DNA of 10,371 nt from Acidobacteriota bacterium. Lineage in GTDB: Bacteria; Acidobacteriota; Terriglobia; Bryobacterales; Bryobacteraceae. The stretch lies in the NCBI GenBank assembly GCA_003223065.1, contig QHXU01000157.1, forward strand, positions 1,273 to 11,643, in the 5' to 3' direction. Under the pieces are notes generated by a model. That model did no database searches. It saw nothing but the letters and a program-made list of their open reading frames with translations, and was not told where the DNA came from. The first letter of the stretch is position 1; every line of letters begins with the position of its first letter. The position numbers and the translations under genes are program-made. Positions 1 through 6,449 of the stretch are shown in pieces.

Positions 1-26
1 GAATGCTCCTGGCCGCTGTCTCCGGT

Positions 27-38
27 TCCCACGTGGGA
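27..38. repeat. 12-bp perfect palindrome
   Basis: TCCCACGTGGGA reads the same on both strands, centred on CACGTG. It lies about 100 bp upstream of the ferredoxin-like reading frame, in a stretch (1-141) with no gene that I recognise. A dimeric regulator could bind here, but nothing else supports that and a 12-mer palindrome can occur by chance. Confidence 0.3.
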
Positions 39-141
39 TCGCCATGGAAGAACAGGCGTGTACCCGGACGATTCCGCTGACTTTAGCCACTGCCAGTTGC
101 CCGCTTGACGATTTATGCTGGAGCCAGGAAGTTAAATTCAA

Positions 142-288
142 ATGGCATACGCAGCAACCGAACCGTGCATCGGAGCGAAGGATACAGTGTGTGTAGATGC
201 GTGCCCTGTCGATTCTTTGACGTCGGAGCTATTAGAGGCGACCGATGAATACGCCGTGGACGTTGCACCGGAAGCCAGATGGCCATGA
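142..288 (+). pseudogene. Truncated 7Fe/8Fe-type ferredoxin remnant
   Basis: The 48-codon frame starts MAYAATEPCIGAKDTVC and continues VDACPVDS. This matches the N-terminus of small soluble bacterial ferredoxins (electron carriers with two iron-sulfur clusters), whose pattern is MAYxxTEPCIGxKDxxCVDxCPVDC. Cys9, Cys17 and Cys21 are present, but the expected fourth Cys at residue 25 is Ser, and the whole second half with its CxxCxxCxxxCP motif is absent. After residue 25 the frame resembles nothing and stops at 286-288. Family members are usually about 80-110 residues. An AGGAAG sequence lies 10 nt upstream of the ATG, so the frame may once have been, or still be, translated. It overlaps the start of the transporter gene in another frame. 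I call it a decayed gene truncated by deletion; an assembly error is the main alternative. Confidence 0.7.
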
Positions 289-1408
289 CTGGAGAATATC
301 TCCCACGCTGAAGTCCTCTCGATTAGAGGCCGGATTGAACTCATTCGCAATAGTCGATAAGGAACGCATTCGGAACCTTCAGCCTGTCTATTTTGCGCTG
401 GTGATGGCAACCAGCATTGTTGCGACCGCATGCCAACTCGAAGATCTTAGCCAAATAGCGCAGTTGCTGACAGGCCTCAACGCCGCGATTTTTGTGCTGC
501 TCTCTTTTCTCACGCTCGCGCGCCTGGGCCTCTTCCGGCGGGAGATGCACAACGACCTCGTCAACCATGCGCGAGCGCCGGGCTTCTTGACTATTCCTGC
601 AGGCTCGGCCTTACTCGGATGCCAGTTCGTTTTGATCGAAGACTGGCACAAGGTTGCACTGCTGCTCTGGATTGGGGGCCTCGTGTCCTGGGTTCTGCTG
701 ACGTACGTGATTCTTGCGACGTTCACGGTAAAGGAGCGAAAACCCGCTCTCGATGAAGGCATCAACGGTGGCTGGCTCCTTGCGGTGGTCTCCACGCAGG
801 CCGTCGCTCAGCTGTCGCTATTGTTGATGCCGGCATCCAACGAGGCCGATGTCTTTCTCTTTCTCGGGTTGGCCCTGTGGCTGTGGGGCGGCATGTTGTA
901 CATCTGGATGATCTCACTGATTTTTTATCGCTACACCTTCTTCACGTTCGCGCCGTCTGATCTGATGCCGACCTATTGGATCAATATGGGCGCCATGGCC
1001 ATTTCAACCTTAGTTGGAGTGCTGCTTTCAGAGCGCATTGGCAACTCGCCGTTAAGAGAAATTCGTCCTTTCGTGGAAGGATTAACGGTTTTCTTCTGGG
1101 CGACGGCAACGTGGTGGATCCCAATGCTCGTGATTCTTGGCTTCTGGAGGCACATTATCAAGCGGTTCCCGCTCTCTTATGACCCCCTTTACTGGGGCGC
1201 CGTCTTCCCACTGGGCGTATATTCAGTGGCGACGTACAGCCTCGCCGAGTTCTGGCATCTCCAGTTTCTCCGCTGGGTTCCGAAGTGTTTCGCCTACCTT
1301 GCGCTAGCAGCGTGGCTGGCAACGTTCGCCGGAATGGCTAACGCTGTCTTCCGGCCGCGAGTTCTCCCTCGCAACCTCCGCAAATCGGGTCAGGACAGCC
1401 CTACCTGA
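245..1408 (+). CDS. TDT-family (tellurite resistance/C4-dicarboxylate transporter, SLAC1-like) membrane protein
   Basis: This 387-residue protein is strongly hydrophobic after a polar N-terminus of about 45 residues. I see roughly ten membrane-spanning segments, for example around residues 47-64, 77-95, 115-131, 137-160, 176-195, 203-228, 245-262, 281-300, 316-333 and 348-366. Signatures of the TDT family are the opening LQPVYFALVMATSIVA (45-60), GGWLLAVVSTQ (175-185), PTYWINMGAMAIS (242-254) and FPLGVYSVAT (321-330). Members move anions such as dicarboxylates, sulfite or tellurite-related ions across the inner membrane; the substrate cannot be read from sequence here. The ATG at 245 has AGAGG at 234-238, six bases upstream. 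The start lies inside the ferredoxin remnant, so the native promoter region may have been rearranged. The next gene is on the opposite strand, so this is a single transcription unit. Confidence 0.88.
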   Translation: MNTPWTLHRKPDGHDWRISPTLKSSRLEAGLNSFAIVDKERIRNLQPVYFALVMATSIVATACQLEDLSQIAQLLTGLNAAIFVLLSFLTLARLGLFRREMHNDLVNHARAPGFLTIPAGSALLGCQFVLIEDWHKVALLLWIGGLVSWVLLTYVILATFTVKERKPALDEGINGGWLLAVVSTQAVAQLSLLLMPASNEADVFLFLGLALWLWGGMLYIWMISLIFYRYTFFTFAPSDLMPTYWINMGAMAISTLVGVLLSERIGNSPLREIRPFVEGLTVFFWATATWWIPMLVILGFWRHIIKRFPLSYDPLYWGAVFPLGVYSVATYSLAEFWHLQFLRWVPKCFAYLALAAWLATFAGMANAVFRPRVLPRNLRKSGQDSPT

Positions 1409-1494
1409 CTGGACAAGACGATTTGGGCAACGCATCGGGCGTGCAACCGAAAAAAGAATGATCGCCCAACTTGTCGATGCCGTACAGGAACTGG

Positions 1495-1572
1495 GTATCG
1501 GCAGCAGAGATCATGGGCGTGACGCCTCGGACTATGCGGCGCTGGCGGGCGCGTCTGGAGCAAGACGGCTAT
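1495..1572 (+). pseudogene. Fragment of transposase-type N-terminal helix-turn-helix (ISNCY-like)
   Basis: This plus-strand frame encodes SAAEIMGVTPRTMRRW followed by RARLEQDGY. That resembles the helix-turn-helix near the N-terminus of ISNCY-type and related transposases, where the pattern AAxxMGVxxRTxRRWxxRxExxGYDGL is common. Here the match stops after the Gly-Tyr, the expected DGLxDRR continuation is missing, and no catalytic DDE core follows. The match ends six bases before the stop codon of the convergent esterase gene at 1578. A stop codon at 1459-1461 closes the frame upstream. It looks like debris of an inserted element later trimmed by deletion. A MerR-like or Xre-like regulator fragment is an alternative. 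Confidence 0.55.
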
Positions 1573-1577
1573 ATACG

Positions 1578-2492
1578 TCAGTTTATAAGCCCGCTGATCC
1601 GGAGCCAGTTCGTCAACAGTCGAGGCCACTCCCCAAGCGCTGGATTTGTCATGCCGAGACCTGTTCCGTGAGGTCCGTTCCTAAAAATATGAATTTCTGC
1701 CGGTACGCCCGCCTTGCGCAGCGCCAGGTAATACGCAACCGCATTTTCGCTCGGGACCGTCGTGTCCGCATCCGTCTGGTATATGAACGTCGGTGGCGTC
1801 GTTGCGGTAACCTGCGTCTCGCTCGATAAACTGCGCGCTAATTCCGGCGCTGGATTGTCCCCGAGCAGGTTTTTTTTCGATCCCTGGTGAGTCCACGCCT
1901 CTGTCATCGAGATAACCGGATAACACAGTACGGCGAAATCGGGCCGGCTGCTGGCGCGGTCAATCGGATCAGACGCTTTCGCGTCGCCGGAGTCGAAGTG
2001 CGTCGAAGCGGTCGAGGCGAGATGGCCGCCCGCCGAAAAGCCCATGATCCCGATGCGATCGGGAGCGATTCGCCACTCCGCGGCACGCGCGCGCACCATA
2101 CGAATCGCCCGCTGAGCATCGCCAAGCTCGATTGGGTGGTGATAGCGCGGACCCAGTCGGTACCTCAAAACGAATGCTGCCACCCCCATCGCATTGAAGT
2201 AATTTGCGGGTGCGCGGCCTTCCAGATTCATCGACAAGCGGCCGTAACCTCCTCCCGGCGCGATGATCACCGCGGTCATTGGTCCGTTGGTATTCGGCGG
2301 CATGTAGATGGTGAGCGAAGGTTTATCCAGATCCGTGTCGCCCAGTGCGCCGGGTGCTCGGCCGGTCCATAAGGGAACGTCCTGGGGATCCTGGAGGATC
2401 GGAGGCTGGCGTTGCTGCGCCCACACTCTTCCAGGCGGAGCAGCCGCCAGCATCAAGAGCGAAAACAGTGTCACAACCTTGAGACAGATCAT
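1578..2492 (-). CDS. Exported alpha/beta-hydrolase, acetyl (xylan) esterase/BD-FAE-like
   Basis: The 304-residue product has a signal peptide (about residues 1-25, ending VWA before QQRQP) and then an alpha/beta-hydrolase domain. PGGGY (79-83) fits the oxyanion-hole loop, GFSAGG (151-156) is the nucleophile elbow with Ser153, Asp243 in DADTTVP fits the catalytic acid, and His275 in GPHGTGLG completes the triad. The strings LRYRLGPRYHHP and DAQRAIRMVRARA are typical of the secreted esterase/lipase group often annotated as acetyl esterase or xylanase-associated esterase. It probably removes acetyl or other acyl groups from plant polysaccharides in the periplasm or outside the cell; the substrate is inferred from the family only. 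Length is normal and no key residue is missing. I see no good Shine-Dalgarno before the ATG (complement of 2490-2492). It is downstream of another exported-protein gene on the same strand, 328 bp away, so co-transcription is uncertain. Confidence 0.9.
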   Translation of the reverse strand: MICLKVVTLFSLLMLAAAPPGRVWAQQRQPPILQDPQDVPLWTGRAPGALGDTDLDKPSLTIYMPPNTNGPMTAVIIAPGGGYGRLSMNLEGRAPANYFNAMGVAAFVLRYRLGPRYHHPIELGDAQRAIRMVRARAAEWRIAPDRIGIMGFSAGGHLASTASTHFDSGDAKASDPIDRASSRPDFAVLCYPVISMTEAWTHQGSKKNLLGDNPAPELARSLSSETQVTATTPPTFIYQTDADTTVPSENAVAYYLALRKAGVPAEIHIFRNGPHGTGLGMTNPALGEWPRLLTNWLRISGLIN

Positions 2493-2820
2493 TCAGCGTT
2501 GATCATAACCCGACCGGCGCTGTGCAAGAAGGTGGGCGCGCTAGCCGGTGTGCTTGCCGTGCTATTGGCGGTGGTGACCATTGCATCGCACCGGACTCAC
2601 ACCGCAGCTATCATGCACAATGATTTGCCGTCCTTAGCTTCACGCCCAACTCGGATACGAATGCCAGTTTAGCCTCAATCCAAGCTGGAGGTGCGCCGCG
2701 GGGCGGTCGGGCCAGCACCGCGAGATCGTGCTTCGGCCGTTAAGAGAGATCGTGTGTCCCGTGACTGCCGATAACATACGTATCAGGTCCGCCATAGCTT
2801 TAAAACTACGGATTATCGGC
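2493..2820. other. Intergenic stretch between two minus-strand genes
   Basis: No gene can be assigned with confidence. On the plus strand a TTG at 2499 opens a 57-codon frame to 2672 with one clear hydrophobic segment (VGALAGVLAVLLAVVTIAS), but it lacks a ribosome binding site and starts six bases from the divergent esterase start. The minus-strand frame across 2640-2820 is low-similarity and looks like chance. The 3' end of the 2821-3588 gene shows no terminator-like hairpin with a T-run. Confidence 0.5.
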
Positions 2821-3588
2821 CTAGAGCTTGAGGCGAAGCACAAATGGGCCCGACTCTTCAATCAGGTTGTAATCAGCAGGCGGTTGGAATAGTGAGGGCG
2901 CAGGCTCCCCGAGCGTTATGTCGACGAAACGGATCGTCTCCTCTCCGGTGACGGGGCTCGAGGTTTTTATAACGATGTTCATTCGCAGTTCGACGGACCA
3001 CCAAACCTCGCGTATCGTCGTGACGGGTCCGTCATTTCCACTGAACCCGGCGGGATCGATTCGCGTTTCGCGATAACCTTTTGCATGGAGCCCTTCAATC
3101 GTTTGAGCACCCAAGTCTTCGATCGTAAACTGTGGCCGGCCTGGCGCCTCATTGGAGCGACTCGCAGTCGATGAAACGGCTGGGGGCCCTTGGTCGTACA
3201 TCGGCGTCTTTCGCGCAATCGGGAGGCGGTGAGTAACCCGATGCTGCTGATCGAGAACGTACTCTACGCCGATACCAGGATCTTCGATTTGAACGATCAG
3301 AGTGCCTGAGCGAGCAATCGGGCCGATTGCGATCGGCCACTCGGCGCGCGTCCTTCCAGCGCCATCCCTGAACATCAGTATGGTGGACGTCGGCTGGGTC
3401 ACTCGTGTGCCGTTTAACAGAATTTGTGAATGCTCTTTGACGCGCTTTGCGGAAAACGGAGCATTCAGGGTAAATTCTCCGCCGTAGCGCGGACCTTGTT
3501 CACTGAAGCCGAAGTTAGCTTCAGGACTCGGAACACTCGACTGCGCAGCCAAGGCACACTGCAAAAGAATTACAACATTGATGCGCAT
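2821..3588 (-). CDS. Secreted hypothetical protein of an Acidobacteria-type family
   Basis: I cannot assign a function to this 255-residue protein. It has a short N-terminal export signal (MRINVVILLQCALAAQSS). The middle contains LMFRDGAGRTRAEW (91-104) and an EDPGIGVEYVLDQQHRVTHR-like segment (121-140), then LGAQTIEGLHAKGYRETR (158-175), a GNDGP turn, REVWWSVEL and a C-terminal LGEPAPSLFQPPADY. This order recurs in uncharacterised exported proteins of soil Acidobacteria, as far as I can recall; no catalytic motif is visible. It is probably a periplasmic or surface beta-rich protein. The ATG has GAGG (complement of 3596-3599) seven bases upstream, which fixes the start. It faces away from the remnant-rich region at 3589-4049, where its promoter should lie, and is upstream of the esterase gene on the same strand. 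Confidence 0.8.
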   Translation of the reverse strand: MRINVVILLQCALAAQSSVPSPEANFGFSEQGPRYGGEFTLNAPFSAKRVKEHSQILLNGTRVTQPTSTILMFRDGAGRTRAEWPIAIGPIARSGTLIVQIEDPGIGVEYVLDQQHRVTHRLPIARKTPMYDQGPPAVSSTASRSNEAPGRPQFTIEDLGAQTIEGLHAKGYRETRIDPAGFSGNDGPVTTIREVWWSVELRMNIVIKTSSPVTGEETIRFVDITLGEPAPSLFQPPADYNLIEESGPFVLRLKL

Positions 3589-4049
3589 AAAAGAACCTCA
3601 TTCCGAAGAAACCCGCGCCATCTGCTCCTACGCTATCACCCTCCGGCGAACATTTCCGATTCAAGGCGAATACGCTGACGTATAAGGCCGCATGAAGCTC
3701 GGAGACGAGAGGCCGAGAGCTTCCGCCGTTTCCCTCGACCGTCGAGCTACCGAAACTCGCAGCCCGATCAGAAGGAGAAACGTCGTCGCAATCCGCAACT
3801 GCAGGATTTCTTGAATCCCGACCAGATCAACGTGGTGAGATCGGAGCAACTCACCGCGCGTTTCGCGTACCTCGATCCGAACAAGCGCCCGATAGTTGCC
3901 GGGTCGACGCCGGCGACCACGAGGTTCGCAAAATTCTGCAACAGGAGGGCAGAGCCTAACGCAATCGAAGCCGTTAGCAGCCGAGCTTTCCTCTCGTGGA
4001 GCGGTTTGCGTCGGCTATCGACCGAGCGGCGCTCGACTACCCTACGAAC
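3589..4049. other. Gene-poor stretch with coding-like debris
   Basis: This 461-bp stretch separates a minus-strand gene from a small plus-strand gene and must hold the promoter of the former. A plus-strand frame is open from 3679 to 4176 and has coding-like third-position bias around 3780-3950 (for example LQDFLNPDQINVV), but I recognise no family, and the minus strand also reads protein-like over 3855-3941. I cannot decide which was coding. A small CGAGC-GGC-GCTCG inverted repeat sits at 4023-4035 just upstream of the next gene. Confidence 0.4.
3855..3941 (-). pseudogene. Possible tyrosine recombinase C-terminal remnant
   Basis: The minus strand reads NFANLVVAGVDPATIGRLFG, then SRYAKRAV. 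The first part is close to the tyrosine-recombinase segment around box II (pattern TFAxxLVMAGVDxxTIxxLxGH), and RYA resembles the RYAH segment carrying the tail of the active site. The His of the GH pair is replaced, and about eight residues before RYA would be missing, so it could only be a decayed remnant. No HxLRH motif precedes it. The plus strand is also open here, so chance resemblance is a serious alternative. Confidence 0.25.
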
Positions 4050-4247
4050 ATGGACATTCTTAAAATGCTCGCCGACCTGCGCCAGGAGCGTGAACATGTC
4101 GACGAGGCAATCGTGGTGCTGGAGCGCCTTGCGCGAGAACACGGCAAACGGCGTGGGCGTCCACCCGCGTGGATGACAGCGGCCAGTCAAATCAAGAAGC
4201 GTGGCAGGCCGCCCGGCAGCAAGAACAAGCCAAAGCCCCAAGCCTAG
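4050..4247 (+). CDS. Small charged protein with two AT-hook-like GRPP motifs
   Basis: The 65-residue product starts MDILKMLADLRQEREHVDEA, a charged amphipathic helix likely to form a coiled coil (about residues 1-32). It then carries GKRRGRPPAW and KKRGRPPGSKNK near the C-terminus. RGRPP is the core of the AT-hook, which binds the minor groove of AT-rich DNA, so a DNA-associated role is plausible. Very similar small hypothetical proteins occur in many copies in Solibacter-like genomes by my recollection; no function is established. I chose the ATG at 4050 because the conserved part begins there; a GTG at 3996 in the same frame would add 18 residues. Neither start has a clear Shine-Dalgarno. 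The gene sits alone among remnants. Confidence 0.65.
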   Translation: MDILKMLADLRQEREHVDEAIVVLERLAREHGKRRGRPPAWMTAASQIKKRGRPPGSKNKPKPQA

Positions 4248-4274
4248 AGTCCTGACATGTCACATTATCGACTA

Positions 4275-4884
4275 TTAGTTGTTTTTCAGGACGCCATGCG
4301 CTCGGTACGCTTCCAGTTCCGCGGCATAATCGTGGCAATTGGTGGAATCCAAGGGCCGCAGAACAGCTGGCAACTTGTATTCGATACACAGCTTTAGTTT
4401 GTCGAAAAACGGGTCGCTCTGCCATTCTGCATGATCAAGCGACTGGTATTGCTACCGCAGTGATCGAGTTCGCGTTCGTTACGGAAGACTTCGACGCGCG
4501 TGTCAAGATCGGCGCGATGCTAAGCAATGACGCCATCGTCGCGCAGGGCCCGGCGGCAGAGTAAGCGGTAGGTGCTGTCGTCGATATGGGCCGTTACGAA
4601 CGCGACGATCTGGCCAGCGATTCTCTCTCCAATCCGATATGACCCCCACGAGGTCAGCCCGGGTGAGGATAGCCAGATACTTGGCTATCAGAAGGTTGCC
4701 TTGCAGAACAGCGGGATGGTCGTGGATCAGATCGACGAGAACGACCAAGCCTCGGCCGGATCGGGAAGAGAGTGCGGAGGGTGAGCGCCATAGAGCACGG
4801 TTCGCTTCCACAAACCCTGCGATTATGGGATCGTCAGAACGGTAGACCGTGCTGTTGTCGGCCGCCAATCGGTAACGTGCTATG
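4275..4884 (-). pseudogene. Frameshifted minus-strand gene remnant, family not recognised
   Basis: Three minus-strand frames read in turn like pieces of one protein. From about 4884 down to 4630 one frame gives YRSDDPIIAGFVEANRALW and later LVVLVDLIHDHPAVLQGNLL. From about 4650 down a second frame gives GQIVAFVTAHIDDSTYRLLC, reaches an in-frame TAG (complement of 4520-4522), then reads on as DTRVEVFRNERELDHC. From 4451 to the TAA at 4275-4277 a third frame is open for 58 codons, with DPFFDKLKLCIEYKLPAVL and NCHDYAAELEAYRAHG. Codon use is natural in each piece. No frame is intact, so this is best read as a decayed gene, or possibly two adjacent ones. The family is unknown to me. Its 5' end abuts the start of the beta-propeller gene on the other strand. 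Confidence 0.5.
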
Positions 4885-6432
4885 AATGGAAACTTGAGAC
4901 AACCGTTGTTTGCCATATCCCTGTTGCTTTTCGCTTCTGCAGTATCCGCGGGCGATTGGACCACCTACGCGCACGACCCGTCACGCTCCGGATGGGCGTT
5001 CGAAGAGAACCAGCTCAACCCCGCGAATGTTTCGAAGCTGGCCCTGCAGTGGAAATCGAGAGTCGACAATCAGTACTACAGTCTGTCCGCATTAACCGCG
5101 CCGGTAGTGGCCGCCAACGTCTCTACCAGAAAGGGTGCTCGCACTGTGGTGTACGTCGCCGGCATCAGCGGCACGGTTTTCGCGCTGGACGCTGAGACGG
5201 GCGAGCAGCTTTGGAGCCACTTCTTCAAGATCGTCGCGCTGCCGGGAAAGGGGCCCTTCCAGGGCACCTTTCTCTGCCCGAATGGCATCACCGCAACACC
5301 AGTCATCGATAAGAGCACCGGCGTCCTGTACGTGATTGCGGCGGACGGCGCCCTCTACGGCCTGGACCTCGGCAGTGGCAGAGTTCGCTTCGGTCCGGTC
5401 CAGTTTGTGGCTCCATTTGCCAAGAGCTGGAGTCTGAATCTGGTCGACGGCACGGTATACACCACGCTTTCGCAGGGTTGTGGCACGGGCCTCTCCGGCG
5501 TGTATTCGATGGATGTTCGCGATCCTCATCATCCGGTGATCCGCCAGATGCTGCTCTCGAATACGGACACCGCGGGCATCTGGGGCCGCGGAGGCCCAGT
5601 CATCGGGAACAATGGAAAAATCTATGGCGGCACCGCCGACGGGCGATTTAATCCGATCGCCGGCGATTATTCCAACTCTGTCGTCGCCGTGTCTCTGAAG
5701 GACCTGTCGCTCAAGGATTATTTCCTGCCGCCGAACTGGGATTATCTTCGACGGAAGGATTTCGACCTCGGCTCTGCCAGCCCGGTCTGGTTCGGCTGGA
5801 AGGATCGTGAGCTCGTGGCCGGCGGCTTTAAAGAAGGAGTCGTCTACCTCATGGATGCCGGCAATCTGGGAGGCAAGGACCACCAGACGCCGCTGTTTAC
5901 TTCTCTGCGGCTGGGAAATGATCAGGCAGAGTGCTGCGCCGGCCTCGGCATCTGGGGCGGGCTGTCGACGGCACGCGACGAGCAAGGGCAGACCTGGATC
6001 TATGTGCCGATGGGCGGCCCGCCTTCGGCGACTGGCGTACATTTCCCGATCACCAACGGCGAAAATCCCCACGGCAGCATCATGTCGTTCAAAGTGGTTG
6101 CCGATCCCAAAACCCAGAATCCGATCCTCGAACCGGCCTGGATATCGGGAGACTTCAATCTGCCGGATCCAGTGGTGATCGCCAACGGAATTGTGTTCGG
6201 CTTGTCGACGGGCGCAAATGAAACACAGGCAGGGGGAACTGTAATGCGAATGCTCAAAACCCGCCCGGCCGTGCTGAAGGCGCTGGACGCTAAGACCGGC
6301 AAGGAACTATACAACAGCGGAAGTTCGATGACCGGCTGGGTCCATTTCAGCGGACTGGCCATCGCGGATGGACGCATCTTCGCCGTCGATCACGACTCGA
6401 CGGTGTATTGTTTTGGACTGCCACTGCGCTAG
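4882..6432 (+). CDS. Secreted PQQ-like beta-propeller (quinoprotein-type) protein
   Basis: The 516-residue protein has a signal peptide (residues 1-23, cut after AVSA) and a PQQ-like/pyrrolo-quinoline beta-propeller. The mature start GDWTTYAHDPSRSGWA is typical, with the WxxxxxDxxxSG pattern. Propeller strands with the family's tryptophan-docking-like motifs include VYVAGISGTVFALDAETGEQ (90-109), a segment at 139-170 ending GLDLGSGRVRFG, and VLKALDAKTGKELYNS (464-479), closing with GRIFAVDHDSTVYCFG. Such proteins are either PQQ-dependent alcohol/sugar dehydrogenases or non-catalytic scaffolds like BamB. No CxxCH haem motif is present and I cannot confirm PQQ ligands, so activity is open. Adjacent cysteines occur at 351-352. 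The ATG at 4882 is chosen for the signal peptide; its Shine-Dalgarno is weak. The ThuA gene follows after 17 bp, indicating an operon. Confidence 0.88.
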   Translation: MNGNLRQPLFAISLLLFASAVSAGDWTTYAHDPSRSGWAFEENQLNPANVSKLALQWKSRVDNQYYSLSALTAPVVAANVSTRKGARTVVYVAGISGTVFALDAETGEQLWSHFFKIVALPGKGPFQGTFLCPNGITATPVIDKSTGVLYVIAADGALYGLDLGSGRVRFGPVQFVAPFAKSWSLNLVDGTVYTTLSQGCGTGLSGVYSMDVRDPHHPVIRQMLLSNTDTAGIWGRGGPVIGNNGKIYGGTADGRFNPIAGDYSNSVVAVSLKDLSLKDYFLPPNWDYLRRKDFDLGSASPVWFGWKDRELVAGGFKEGVVYLMDAGNLGGKDHQTPLFTSLRLGNDQAECCAGLGIWGGLSTARDEQGQTWIYVPMGGPPSATGVHFPITNGENPHGSIMSFKVVADPKTQNPILEPAWISGDFNLPDPVVIANGIVFGLSTGANETQAGGTVMRMLKTRPAVLKALDAKTGKELYNSGSSMTGWVHFSGLAIADGRIFAVDHDSTVYCFGLPLR

Positions 6433-6449
6433 CTGGTCGGAGGTTCTCG

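Noticed and set aside
388..795. 135-codon minus-strand frame inside the transporter gene
   Set aside because: It is antisense to a clear TDT-family membrane protein and shows no similarity or ribosome binding site.
1887..2372. 161-codon plus-strand frame opposite the esterase
   Set aside because: The opposite strand has a complete catalytic triad and signal peptide; this frame is its antisense shadow.
5092..6072. 326-codon minus-strand frame opposite the beta-propeller gene
   Set aside because: Long antisense frames are expected in GC-rich genes; its product has no domain pattern, while the plus strand encodes a clear propeller.
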